64,000 nucleotides of DNA. Source: Bufo bufo (lineage: Eukaryota > Chordata > Amphibia > Anura > Bufonidae). The stretch is from positions 333,466,294-333,530,293 of the forward strand of contig NC_053390.1 in NCBI RefSeq assembly GCF_905171765.1. The letters are read 5' to 3'. Below, one piece after another: positions 1 to 10,853 of this stretch (its first letter is position 1; every line of letters begins with the position of its first letter). Position numbers and translations under genes: made by a program. The notes under the pieces are model-generated. The model was not told where the DNA came from and ran no database searches. It was given only the letters and a program-made list of their open reading frames with translations.

Positions 1-277
1 TAAGTGTTTTTTTTTTTTTTTCTTCTGCTTTTTATAAATGTGTATTTAATGTGATATATACAATTATCGTGATACATTTCTTAATATAGTTATCGTGGTA
101 ATATTTTTGATTTCGCCCAACCCTACACCACATGTCGGCAGTGAGATCATGTACTTACAAAGTCTTTCAAGTTGAGCATCTTGCGTAGCTCATCAGTGAT
201 AGTAGGGATGAGGCCTCCTTCAAGAGCATGTTGGCTTCTATAAAATACTGTATAACTTTCAGGATGTCTTATGTATG
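1..277. other. Intron start, nothing recognised
   Basis: AT-rich sequence with a T-run near the left edge. By position it lies inside a TLE1 intron. I see no exon, terminal repeat or RNA gene in it. Confidence 0.5.
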
Positions 278-609
278 TACAGTGAGGAACAGAATTATTT
301 AAACACCCTGAGATTTTGCAAGTTCTCCCACTTAGAAATCATGGAGGGGTCTGAAATTCATTGTAGGTGCATTCCCACTCTGAGAGACAGCATAAAAATA
401 AAAAATTAGGAAATCGCATTGACTTTTAAAGAATTTTTGTCTAGCACTGCTGAACATAAGTATTTGAACACCTGAGAAACAGCAAGAATTCTGGCTCTCA
501 AAGACCTGTTACTGTGCCTTAAAAGTCCACCTCTACTCCACTCATTAATCTAACTTAGTAGCACCTGTCTGAGCTCTTTAAAGACACCTGTCCACCCACA
601 GTCAGTCAG

Positions 610-1786
610 ATGCCAACTACTACCAGAGGCAAAATTGTGGACGTCCACAAGGCTGGAAAGGGCTACGGGGCAATTGCCAAGCAGCTTTGTGAAAATAGAT
701 CAACTGTTGGAGCAATTGTTAGAAAATGGAAGAGGCTGTCTGTCTCCCTCGTACTGGGGCTCCATGCAAGATCTCACCTCATGGGGTATCACTAATAAGA
801 AAGATGAGGAATCGGCCCAGAACTACAAGGGAGGAGCTTGTCAATGACATGAGGAGATCTGGGACCACAGTTTCAAAGGTCACTATTGGTAGAACACTAT
901 GCCATCATGGTTTCAAATCATGCATTGCACCGAAGGTTCTCCTGCTCGAGTCCTCACATGTCCAGGGCTGTCTGAAGTTTGCCATTGACCATCTGGATGA
1001 TCCAGAGGAGGCATGGGAGAAAGTAATGTGGTCAGATGAGACCAAAGTAGAACTTTTTGGTCTAAACTTCACTTGTCGTGTTTGGAGGAAAAAGGATGAG
1101 TTGCATCCAAAGAACACCATCCCTACTGTGAAGCATGGGGGTGGTAACATCATGCTTTGGGGGTGCTTTTCTGCGAAGGGGACAGTCAGACTGCACTGTA
1201 TTAAGGAGAGGATGAATGGGGCCATTTATTGTCAGATTTTGAGCAACAACCTCCTACCCTCAGTCAGAGCATTGAAGATGGGTCGTGGCTGGGTCTTCAG
1301 CACACAGCCAGGATAACCAAGGAGTAGCTCCATAAGAAGCATATCAATGTTCTGGAGTGGCCTAGACCAGTGATGGGCAAACTGCGTCTCTCCAGCTGTT
1401 GTAAAACTACAAATCCCATCATGCCCTGCTGTAGGCTGATAGCTGTTTGGCATACTGGGAGTTGTAGTTTATCAACGGCTGGAGAGCTGCAGTTTGCCCA
1501 TCCCTGGCCTAGCCAGTCTCCAGACCTAAATCCAATAGAACATCTTTGGAGGGACCTGAAACTCTGTGTTGCTCAGCGACAGCCCCGAAACCTGACAGAT
1601 CTAGAGGAGATCTGTGTGGAGGAGTGGACCAAAATCCCTGTTGCAGTGTGTGCAAACCTGGTCAAGAACTACAGGAAACGTTTTGACCTCTGTAATTGCA
1701 AACAAAGGCTTCTGTACCAAATATTAACACTGATTTTTCTCAGGTGTTCAAATGCTTATGTTCAGCAGTGTAAGACAAATTCTTAA
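610..1786 (+). pseudogene. Tc1 transposase pseudogene
   Basis: The frame opening MPTTTRGKIVDVHKAGKGYG gives the N-terminal helix-turn-helix (610-735). A frameshift near 726-740 moves the reading to the frame containing [11 protein letters not shown], then the core with WSDETK (first catalytic Asp) and [14 protein letters not shown]. Around 1290-1310 the usual segment holding the second catalytic Asp is missing and the frame shifts. A TAG stands where a Trp codon is expected (~1325). After the nested MITE the frame resumes as [17 protein letters not shown], which contains the Glu of the DDE triad. It cannot encode an active enzyme. The internal AUG reading frames are not host genes. Confidence 0.92.
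1368..1506. mobile_element. hAT-type MITE nested in the Tc1 transposase
   Basis: 139 bp with ends CAGTGATGGGCAAACTGC and the inverse of CAGGGATGGGCAAACTGC. It is flanked by 8-bp copies GCCTAGAC (1360-1367) and GCCTAGCC (1507-1514), a hAT-length duplication with one mismatch. The interior includes the ACTACAAATCCCATCATGCC motif and its inverted partner. It splits the codons just before the transposase [10 protein letters not shown] motif, so it is younger than the Tc1 copy. Confidence 0.9.
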
Positions 1787-2021
1787 AAAATCATACAATG
1801 TGATTTCCAGAATCTTAAATTTTTTATTTTAATTCTGGTGGGAATGCACCTACAATGTAAATTTCAGACCCCTCCATGATTTCTAAGTGGGAGAACTTGC
1901 AAAATCGCAGGGTGTTCAAATACTTCTGTTACTCACTGTACATGAAAACATATCATTCTTGTTGAAACTTGCTTTTATTTATATGTATATATTTTTATTT
2001 ATTTATTTTTTTGTTCTACAG

Positions 2022-2085
2022 CCTTAAATTAGAATGTGAAAAATTGGCAAGTGAAAAGACAGAGATGCAGAGGCATTATGTGATG
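2022..2085 (+). CDS. tle1: TLE1 coding exon: Q domain, first helix
   Basis: 64 nt starting in phase 2 (C completes a Ser begun upstream), then [20 protein letters not shown] and M. The acceptor is TTCTACAG and the donor ATG|GTACGT. This is part of amphipathic helix 1 of the glutamine-rich Q domain, which forms the coiled-coil tetramer and contacts TCF/LEF in this family. The residues look fully conserved. Confidence 0.97.
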
Positions 2086-2173
2086 GTACGTGGCCTACAA
2101 CTGTAGTGTTTTACTTTTCGGGTTGCAGCTATGTTTGGTGTAGTCACATTTCTTCCCTTATTTTTCTCCACAG

Positions 2174-2218
2174 TATTATGAGATGTCCTACGGACTGAAC
2201 ATCGAAATGCACAAACAG
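2174..2218 (+). CDS. tle1: TLE1 coding exon: Q domain, YYEMSYGLNIEMHKQ
   Basis: 45 nt in phase 0 encoding 15 residues. The acceptor is CTCCACAG and the donor CAG|GTAGGT. The upstream intron is only 88 nt and the following one about 14.6 kb. It continues the Q-domain coiled coil. Confidence 0.97.
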
Positions 2219-2253
2219 GTAGGTTGATTTAATTAGTGTGGCATAGCCTTATC

Positions 2254-2640
2254 TTAAAGGGGTTGTCCCAATATGACACCACCTATCCACAAGACCATGT
2301 AGAACGAGGTCCTGTGTCCATTCAAAGTCTGACACTGCCAAACATACCAGTGCTTGGCTATCTCGCGCAGTCCCTAGTTGAGTGGAGTAGCAGTGCGCTT
2401 ACTTGACAATCTCTACATTTAAACCTACCTGGGACATGTGCCATAGTAAAACTTGAGATTATTAGTGCTCGGCTCTATGCACATGCGGCCCACAAAATAC
2501 AGATTCCAGCCGTGTGCATGCAGCAACTTCTTTGTAGAAATGCTTATTCTTTTGTCCACAAAAGGGCCAGGAATAGGACATGTTCTACATGGTGGCCCTC
2601 GAAAAAGTAGCCTGCCTCCAGCGATAGTATGACAAGATCA
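2254..2640. repeat. T2-like MITE end followed by degraded MITE fragment
   Basis: TTAAAGGGGTTGTCCCA at 2254 is a T2-type end (TTAA plus TTAAAGGRR-like start) with no matching right end found. Around 2540-2605 the words GTCCACAAAA and AGGACATGTTCTAC resemble the interior of the TWA-flanked MITEs elsewhere in this window. Confidence 0.45.
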
Positions 2641-2879
2641 ATAAGCAAGAGGATTTATTTTATTTTTTTTATTGCTCAAGTCACAAAAGATGCTGAAAGT
2701 TGTCCCTGTCCACGTCTATGCATCTTTGGGCACGTTGGATTATGTTGGCTGATACTTCTTGTAGCTCTTCCAACAGTGATGCTGCAGAAGAAAAAATGTC
2801 CTGCTTTTTCCAACATCACAGAGCTCGCTGGCACGGGTTCATGAACTGTTTACGGAGGAGAGAACTGTGAACGGGGTTA

Positions 2880-3076
2880 TGGCCACCACGTTCCCCAGAC
2901 TTGTCCACATGACATTTTTATCTGTGAGGAAATTTAAAACTGGAAGTGTCTGCTAACAATCCACATCCCCTGGATGAACTCAAGGAAAACATCACCAACA
3001 CTATCCGCAGCATCACTGCTGAAGAGCTGCAAGCGGTATGAGCCAACATAATCAGACGTGCCCAAAGATGTTGTGT
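2880..3076 (+). pseudogene. mariner/Tc-like transposase C-terminal remnant
   Basis: Reading from TGG at 2880 gives WPPRSPDLS, then HFYL, GNLKLEVSANNPHPLDELKE and NITNTIRSITAEEL, ending NIIRRAQRCC. In-frame TGA codons replace likely Cys, Trp and Met codons. The WPPRSPDL...FYLWG...LDELK pattern is the C-terminal part of a mariner-like DDE transposase. No upstream catalytic region or inverted repeats are recognisable, so this is an old isolated fragment. Confidence 0.75.
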
Positions 3077-3974
3077 TGGTTGTTGATCAGTCTAATGGGG
3101 GTAGCATGTTGTGTGAATGTGCTGACCACTGAAGGTTGCCAGCATCTCCCCTGGTTACTACTTGGCTGCTGCTTCATTACTGTATCAAGTTCAGCACGTT
3201 AACTTGGAAAATCTGAGCGCTTGAGAAGTACAGATAGGTCTTTGGAATTGGAAACTTGAGGTATGGGCTTTTGGTTTGCGTGCTCCCATAAAGTTCTAAC
3301 TTATGACCACGATAATGGTGAATAAAAAGAGTATTGAACTGGAACAAGGCACTAAGGGCCTCATAAGAGGAGAGCAGCTAAATGATTGCTCAACCCAGAG
3401 GACCCTCAATTGAGCTTGTATTGTCTGCCAAAGAAAGCATTAATGGCAGGGTGTAAGTATTCAGCAGATATGCTGACGCTCACATTTTCATCGAGATGAT
3501 GGTACAATAAGTCTTTAAGAAATCGATTGGCTCTTAAAAAAGATTATCATTAGATGAAGTTGCACAGTTGGACACATTTCAAAATGCAACAATACGCTGC
3601 GTACTTGATGTATATGTGCTACTCCGTCTAAAATTCTTGTTTCATTAAATTAAAGAGCATGGCTGACCGACCAGGGCGAAGCAGAGAAATTGATTAGTTT
3701 AGGCTTCAGGACTTGAGTATATTCAAAGACCTTTAGCAAGCAATTGTAAGGAGCTGAGCCTCTGTGGAAGGTTTTCTTAGTCTTGTATGTGGCTGTAGGG
3801 TAGACATAAGCATTCACATGTCTGCTGTAAATGGCTCCAAGAAAGGTGCTTTGTTCATTGCTGAAGGTCACGTGGGTTCTCGTGGAAAAGGATTGTGTGC
3901 TCAGTCATGCATGCATCTTTAATAAGAGAGTGATATGAGAGCTATACATCTTGACTGGTGCTGGTTTCATGTTA
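3077..3974. other. Intron, no feature recognised
   Basis: Intronic sequence without recognisable exons, RNA genes or terminal repeats. Short open frames here have no family signature. Confidence 0.4.
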
Positions 3975-3982
3975 GTTGTATG

Positions 3983-5000
3983 TAGGGATCGACCGATTAT
4001 CGGTTTTGCCGATATTCAGTATTTTGATCGGTATCTGCATCTATTTTGCCGATATTCCGATAACGTATGGGGAACACAGATCAGGCTGATGTCAGCGCTC
4101 TCCGTTTTCCCTCAGCAGCACAGGAGAGAAGGAAGCAGTGTCTCCCTCCCCCTGTGATGCCGCTGCCGCCAATGAGAGGAAGGAGGACAAGAGAAGGGGA
4201 GGGGCTATGGCCGCTGCGCCACCAATGAAGAGAAATCTCTCATTAATTCATATACAGGAGGCGGGAGCTGGCTGCAGAATCGCATAGCCGGCTCCCGACC
4301 TCTATGAGCGGTAGCTGCGATCTGCGGTAGTTAACACCTCAGGTGCTGCGGATCGCAGCTACCGCTCATAGAGGTCGGGAGCCGGCTATGTGATTCTGCA
4401 GCCAGCTCCCGCCTCCTGTATATGAATTAATGAGAGATTACTCTTCATTGGTGGCGCAGTGCGCCCGCCCCCCCCCCCAAGCCCCCCAGTATTAATCATT
4501 GGTGGAGCAGTGTGCCCCCCACCCCAGCATTAAAAACATTGGTGGCGCAGTGTGCCCCCTCTCCCCTGCTCCTCCGATCGGAGCCCCAGCAGTGTAAGCC
4601 TGTGGCTCCGATCGGTTACCATGGCAGCCAGGATGCTATTGAAGCCCTGGCTGCCATGGTAAGCTCTATGCTGCTGTGTGCACAGAGCAGCAGGGACAGT
4701 GTGAGCTCCTATTCACCTAGAGATCTATCAGGGTGAATAGGACAAGGGTTCTAGTCCCTAAGGGGGCTAAAAGTTAGTAAAAAAACAAAAAAAAAAAACC
4801 CCCTAAATATGAAGTATAAATGACAAAGATTTAAAAAAAATTAATACAGGTTAGCAAACATTATTTTCAGCAGATTTGTGTCGGAATTTATTTTTTTTAA
4901 TGAAAATTACCAGAATATTGGTATAAATTATCGTCTCTCGTCCTGAAAGTTCACAAAGTATCGGTATCGGCCCTAAAAAATCTATATCGGTCGATCCCTA
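3983..5000. mobile_element. hAT-like non-autonomous element, 1018 bp, perfect 8-bp duplication
   Basis: The ends are TAGGGATCGACCGAT and its exact inverse. It is flanked by perfect 8-bp duplications GTTGTATG at 3975-3982 and 5001-5008. The subterminal regions are full of CGAT/ATCGG repeats, possible transposase-binding sites. The interior holds a ~245-bp palindrome, a 4613-4662 hairpin and C-rich repeats, with no transposase. A second copy, truncated on the right, lies at 56251-56777. Confidence 0.92.
4214..4459. repeat. Long palindrome inside the hAT-like element
   Basis: Two ~110-120-bp arms in inverse orientation: CACCAATGAAGAG...ATACAGGAGGCGGGAGC on the left and GCTCCCGCCTCCTGTAT...CTCTTCATTGGTG on the right. 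The centre is near 4337. The same palindrome occurs in the copy at about 56490-56735. It may be a separate MITE captured by the hAT element. Confidence 0.9.
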
Positions 5001-5008
5001 GTTGTATG

Positions 5009-6285
5009 CTTCTTGACGTATTACGAAAAAAAAATGTAAAGAGCACCATGCTGTTCCTGGTTTAGTAATGTCACAAGGTCTATTTCAGAGCCTGGTGCAA
5101 TAACGAATATTCCCAAAGTGCGGTCTACTCTTTCCACATTACCTCTTTATTTGCAATTTATACAGGGCTGCATGTTCTTCAGGTAGGACTGACTTGGTGC
5201 TCATCAGTAGTGGCAGCTTTTACCTCTTTTTAGCATTTAAAATATAAAAATAAAGTTTTTAGAGGTTTTTCTTCAGCTGCAACCATTAATAATTGTAAGG
5301 AGACATTTGGTAGCTAGTAATCATAATTCTTATTAAAACGGGTGATGTGTAGACCCCAGGGTGCAGGCAGGCTCAAATTGATGCTTTTTGCTGACTGATC
5401 ACCCGCGTGGCCTAAGTGCTCATTATGTTGTAGAGAGGGCCTTTGGAGCACTCATTACATTTGACAGGAACTCTCTCTGGGGGAAAACTGGGCATTAGCT
5501 AGACTCCTGACAGGCTGAAATTAGTCCTGCTTTATGGCTTATAACCAAATGGTAGTAAGGAATCATCTGGGGACGCAAAAAAATGTCACTTCTGACAACA
5601 TCTTTGTTACTGGGAGATGGGAAGAGGGGCAGAGGAAATCCATAGAGACAGCGTTAACATTCTTACGCCCCGGCTGCTGTGTAGATGATTCACGTAACTT
5701 TTGTGAAAGCCGCCTGCCTACTGTCATCTCTTAGCACCATGATGCGTGAATGGTATATGTACTAGGTTAATGTTTTTTTTCTTTTTTTTTTCTTCGCCCT
5801 TTCACAACTGGATTCCTTGGGTGTTTGACTGCTTTACGGTGGCTATGCAGGTTGCAGAAAGCTTTTCCTCTACCCACATGCAGCTAGCATTTCTCTCTGT
5901 TGTATATGGTGATTGTGCCTGCGGTATTGTACCTTTTGTCATTTTCATTATGTGTAATATGCTGAAAGAGGCTCTAGTGTAAGATGAGATCCCCCTCCCC
6001 TATGGTCCAGTAACCCCCAGGAGATTGATCACAGAGCCTATTGAGGAACCATAAAATGGTCCTTGGAAACGGTATTCTCTCTTGCTGAAGTGATAGGCCG
6101 AGTCTTTGTGTCCCTATGTGAATAGGGGTAATGTTTGGACCTGCCCTGTAATGAGTGTTTTATGTGTCCCGGTAATTTTAACCCTCTAGCCACCTGCTTT
6201 TTAGAGTTTTTTTGTTTTCTGGTGTGGGCACACCAGTGCAAGGTCATCATTTTGCCTACTACACTTGGTTAATTGCTCAGAAATA
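5009..6285. other. Intron; possible conserved non-coding sequence at about 5270-5740
   Basis: No terminal repeats. About 5270-5740 has low repeat content, balanced composition and AT-rich homeodomain-type cores (ATTAATAATTG, CATTAGCTAG). It differs in texture from the flanking MITEs. This is a judgement by eye; no alignment was possible. Confidence 0.3.
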
Positions 6286-6666
6286 GGCCTCTTGCATCCG
6301 TTCCGTGCATTGGGGACCACAATTTGCGGTCCCCAATGCACGGGCAAGTCCGTGCGGCAGCTGGGACGGATCGAGACCCATTCAACTTGAATGGGTCCGT
6401 GTTCCGTCTACACCGCAAAAAAATAGAACAAGTTCTATATATTTATTTTTTTGGGCGGAGAGGAGGCTCAGATAGAAACGCCACGGAAGCACTACGGTTC
6501 CGATCCGTGCTACCTTTCTGCATCTCCGTGATGCGGACCCGTTCAAGTGAATGGGTCCGCATCTGTGATGCAGAGTGCACACGGGCCGGTGGCCGCGTAT
6601 TGCGGACCCGCCCTATGCGGGCCGCAATTCAGCCATGGGGTACACAACGTTCGTGTGTGAGAGGCC
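6286..6666. mobile_element. PIF/Harbinger-like MITE
   Basis: Begins GGCCTCTTGCATCCG and ends GTGTGTGAGAGGCC, next to ATA on the left and TTA on the right (imperfect TWA duplication). The interior has short nested hairpins (GCATTGGGGACC / GGTCCCCAATGC). Confidence 0.7.
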
Positions 6667-6799
6667 TTAGGCCAGGAACAGCATCTCTCCTGTGCATGGT
6701 CTGCAATTGGTACAGCAGCTTAGGCCAATTGTCTGTAGCAGACTGTATTCCTCTGCAGACATGTATTGGCAGGGCGGGGACAGTTTTAATCTACTGTTA

Positions 6800-6989
6800 G
6801 GCCTTATTCTCCCGTCAGCTATTTGATCAGTTATTTCCATCAGTTATTGTGAGCCAAAACCAGGTGCGAGTGAAAGAGAACAGGTTGAGATCTTTTCATT
6901 ATACCTGATCTTTGAGAAGGCTTCACTACTGGTTTTGGCTCACAATAACTGATGGAAAACTAATCAAATAACTGAAGAGTGAACTGGGC
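6800..6989. mobile_element. TWA-flanked MITE, ~190 bp
   Basis: Flanked by TTA on both sides (6797-6799 and 6990-6992). Inverted arms share CAGTTATTTGAT and CCATCAGTTATTGTGAGCC. No coding content. Confidence 0.8.
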
Positions 6990-6992
6990 TTA

Positions 6993-8242
6993 AGTAGAAT
7001 ATTATGGACAATTTTGTATGAGGAATGGAGACTTTTGTTTGTCATCAACCTACATGCTTGGAAGTGATCAAATTTGAGTTAAAAGGCAGATTATTCCCAT
7101 TTTATGGATTTATGGCATTCACAAGATTTGAAGGGGTTGTTCAGCCTTTGGAGCAAACATCCCCTGGGGCTCTAATCATAAAAAACTCATGTCCATGGTC
7201 GAGTTCCAGTCCTTGCAGGACCAGGAAGTGACTTGGTCCTATGACCACAGCGGGCATGTCTGATACTTGTGGATCCTAGTGGTAGATATGCCATAGATGT
7301 CTAAAATAGGAAAACGCGTTTATGGGTAATGGCTGCTGAGGTACAGCCAGAATCCCTTCCAAAATATGGTTTTGCTATAGATCGGGGTGGTGTACAAATT
7401 AGCATTCTCTGGAAGGTTCTTACTGGTAAATGTTATCCTAAATGTGTTTTCTTATTGACCACAGTTGGTGGTTTTATGGTGCTTTGTTCCTTATTAAAGG
7501 GTCATTCCACATGATAGGGGTAACTTTTATCAACCAGGATACTCCTAAGTTCACTGCAAGAGGTGAAAAATGGTGAGCTTTTGGAAGACTAGAAAATGGA
7601 TGCATTAAGAAGGGAGGGTTTCCAGTAAATAGATTGAAGAACAAGTTTCCAATACCGCTTGTCTAGCAGGTTGCAAGGACAGAGTTGGTATGGATTTTTT
7701 GCAGTTATAATAAGGGGGCATGACACCTCTCTAGTTTGTACTTGCATCTCTAACTCTACATATTTATGGACTGTTAAGTCTTAATATAAACCCCCTTGGA
7801 GGAAGATCCAACAACTTTATTAAGAGGTGAATTTGTAGCGTCTTCTGCTATCTGTGCTCCAGAACCTGGAATCTACTCCAAGCGGGAGCTGGAGTTGAGT
7901 TCAGTTATAATTTACGCCAGTTTTCTTGCGTAAATGTGTTACACTCCACTTAAGAAAGGGCTTGTCGGAAAACAAAGTTGTTACAGATTGGTGTAAAGAC
8001 TTCACCAATATCTGCAAAAAGTCAGAAGAAAAACTGCCATCAAAAGGCATCAGCAGCTGCTACCATACCCGGGCAGTTTTTAAACTAGGGATACTTGGGG
8101 GGATGTCTTTAGAGGATCCAGTTTTGGACATTATGAATGTTCATTCATATTCTTCTACCATTTTTGAAAAAGTTTGTTTGCTTTTTATGGCACATTTTTA
8201 TGTTGTTCGGGTACCTTTTTTAGTCTCCTTTTATCTGCATAA
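6993..8242. other. Intron, no feature recognised
   Basis: No exon, RNA gene or complete repeat seen. TTAAAGGGTCATTCCAC at about 7494 resembles a lone T2-like end. Confidence 0.4.
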
Positions 8243-8561
8243 GGCCTCATGCACACTACCTTGTCCATTTTGTGGTCCACAAAAAAAATGGATGCTGCTT
8301 TTTGTTGCAGACCCATGGACCCATTAAATGGGTCCACGGTCCGCACTTTGCGGGCAAGTATAGGACATGTTCTATACTTTGTGGAACGGACACATGGATG
8401 CGAAAGGCATACAGAAGCATCCATTCAGCAGAGGATAGCACATGTCCTATACTTGTTCTCAAAGTGCGGACCCATTGAAGTCAGCGGGTCTGCAGCAAAA
8501 TGCGGCATGCGCACAGACCAGATCTGCAGGTTGCAAAACGGACGTGGTGGTTTGCAGAGGT
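8243..8561. mobile_element. TWA-flanked MITE, right end degraded
   Basis: TAA at 8240-8242 precedes GGCCTCATGCACACTA. The interior has paired TGGACCCATTAAATGGGTCC and TAGGACATGTTCTA words common to this class. The right end is not clear; the body fades near the GGACGTGGTGGTTTGCAGAGG words. Confidence 0.6.
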
Positions 8562-8583
8562 CACACAACATTTTTCCAGAAGA

Positions 8584-8624
8584 GTAAAAATACTCCTCCG
8601 ACCATTTCTGAGGAGTATTTTTAC
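8584..8624. repeat. Short perfect inverted repeat
   Basis: GTAAAAATACTCCTC (8584-8598) and GAGGAGTATTTTTAC (8610-8624) are exact inverses around an 11-nt loop. It lies just past the preceding MITE and could be a cruciform or a remnant end. Confidence 0.9.
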
Positions 8625-9647
8625 CCGAGGAGTACGAAATCTGCAGTAATTCAAATATATCTGCCTACACTTGCTCACGTATGCGTTGGCGGCTGCGTTT
8701 GGAGCCTCTGTTGCAGATTCTGTCTAAAGACCAGACAATAAAGCCTTACATGCAGCACTTTTTTGTTCTGGTAGGCAGACTGGTGAATGGAAACTGAACG
8801 GACTCCTACATGTTTTTTGCTGGACTTTGCAGGATGGAAAAACATGGTACACTACACTTTCCCATCCTGCAGATTTTTTTTTTTTACTATGGTGATGGAT
8901 GTCAGTGTGGCATCTGTTGTGTATGTTGATCGTATGACAAACCCAGCCTTATCTGCCCGATCCAGCACTTCCGTTATTTTTATTGTTCTGCTCCATTTGA
9001 TGAGCAGAACAGAAATAAATAGGGCCTCAGAGGTGGGGATTTATGCAGGGGACCTTTACTGGTCTAAATAACATCAAGCTATTATAGCAAAGTTATAAAG
9101 TCCAGTCCAATATGGCGGATCTTCCCTATACTTTACCACTTGGCTATAATAGTCTGTCTGCATTCACTACATACTGCACCACATACATGCGTGTGATGAT
9201 CACACACTGCACTACATGCATCACACAATCGTTGCGTTACACACTGCTGTCACCTTGTTCTGCGTCCATCTTCATGTCCGGGCCCAGTCTTTAGCTCCAC
9301 CGCTGCCAGGGTCCTTGTGCTGCGTGCCTGGCACTCCATATTCAAACATCCCCTGGGAAGCTAGCCCCTCCTCCTTCCAGCGCTTGCTGGCTTCCCCTTA
9401 TTCAGGGCCTGTATCGCGCCTGCCCAAACTCAAATGGCAAATCTCCTTGCTGTCTGTAGCTTTGCTACTTGGTTACATGGGCACTGGCTGTGCCGTTCAC
9501 AGCGTGCCATACGCTGATGACAGGCAGGGGAAAGTCTAAGGCGTATTGGTACGCCTTAGACTTTTTTCAGGGAGTAAAATGGTCTGAACAGGCGTCTATG
9601 ACCCTTGTACTGGCGTTATTGCGATCTCTGGTGGTGTGTGTGAAGCC
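8625..9647. other. Intron, no feature recognised
   Basis: Short open frames show no family motif. A palindromic TAAGGCGTATTGGTACGCCTTAG lies at about 9537-9560 immediately before the next MITE. Confidence 0.4.
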
Positions 9648-9650
9648 TAA

Positions 9651-9947
9651 GGGCTCTTTCACACGAGCGGATGCCGTGCGGGTAATCTTCTGCGTGTAAG
9701 AGAGCCAAGCCCCGTTCCGGACAGCAGAGACACGGAGCAGTAACATGATAAAGAAAACTCTTTGCATCTCTGACCTTTTTTCTACAAAATCACGGTGACC
9801 ACTTTATCTCGCTGTGATTTTGTAGTAAAAAGATCACTGGGAGGCACAGAGCATTATCAATCATGTTAATGCTCCGTGTCTCTGCTGTCCGGAACAGATC
9901 TTGGCTCTCAGATTACCCGCATGGCATCCGCTCGTGTGAAAGAGCCC
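9651..9947. mobile_element. PIF/Harbinger-like MITE, 297 bp, TAA duplication
   Basis: Begins GGGCTCTTTCACACGAGCGG and ends with its inverse, flanked by TAA at 9648-9650 and 9948-9950. Most of the element is one palindrome: the arms include GGCATCCG/CGGATGCC, a shared ATTACCCGCA segment, and a central ACAAAATCACGG/CTGTGATTTTGT pair. Confidence 0.88.
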
Positions 9948-9950
9948 TAA

Positions 9951-10853
9951 GGGTGTTTTAATATGGTGCCATTCTTTGTAAGTCCTAGGCGGTACTCGTT
10001 TGCTTTTATTGGTTTGTTGGGACTGTCCAACAGTGAAGTATTTGATGGCCAGCCACGTACTAATGGTCGTGCTCTGGTATTTGCTTGCTCTGGCTTTTCA
10101 CTTAAGTAGGCATGCTATGTCATCTGTTGCTAATTGCAGCCTGTAGTATTTTTATGTCATGACTGATGTCTGAGAGCCAAAGGTTCACTTTGTGACAACG
10201 TGACACCTGCTTTATTGCTGACACATTCATATGCTCAGTTAGTGAAAGTATCTTGAGTAATGCCAAATTGGCTTTTTTTTTTTTCCCCTCCCTCGCCCCT
10301 CACAAAGTTTGTTCTCTGTATCGTGAACGTGGTGTGATCTCTCAGACTTGTCAGCCACTCAAGGGTTATCATGTTTCAAACTAAGGTTTAAAAGTTCTGA
10401 CATGCTAAAGATGTACAAGAGCAAAACTCTTGAGATCTTGACAAGGGTCTTCTGCTGCCAATTGGCTTTATGTCAGCAGCAGTTACAGCTGCTAGTGAGC
10501 TGGACATTATTTGCTTTGCTGGAAGGTACGTTGTGGAGAACACTGGGACAAGTGGTCTGTGACGGTCCCTGACTACATAGTTTTGCTCCCATATTGTTTC
10601 ATTTATAGAACTTTTTTTTTTCTGCTGCCTTTCCATACATCAGTATTGTCCCAGTATGTGTTACTGTCAATGTTGGCTTACAGTCAATACTGCCTGCAAG
10701 CTTGTATGGCAATACCAAGCATAGCCCATAGTAGAGTGGTGTGGTTTCTAAGGAAAAAAAATCATTTTATGTGGGCTACGTAAACTATCTATCCATCAGA
10801 AGGAAGAAAATGGTTTTCCTAGTACTACGTGATGGAGGGAGCTAGTCTGTAAC
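9951..10853. other. Intron, no repeat recognised
   Basis: Repeat-poor intronic sequence. A T-rich tract at about 10271-10295 is followed by unremarkable sequence with only short open frames. Confidence 0.4.

Larger units (their letters stand above)
280..1938 (+). mobile_element. Tc1-like DNA transposon with ~200-bp inverted repeats
   Basis: The element begins CAGTGAGGAACAGAA and ends with the near inverse TTCTGTTACTCACTG. It is flanked by TA at 278-279 and 1939-1940, the Tc1/mariner target duplication. The inverted repeats extend about 200 bp on each side (to about 475 and from about 1735). The transposase lies inside in the sense orientation and is broken. A 139-bp hAT MITE is nested at 1368-1506. 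Long repeats of this kind are typical of the IR/DR group of vertebrate Tc1 elements. Confidence 0.93.

Noticed and set aside
6273..6800. 175-codon open frame
   Set aside because: Spans a MITE and flanking intron; composition and lack of motifs indicate chance.
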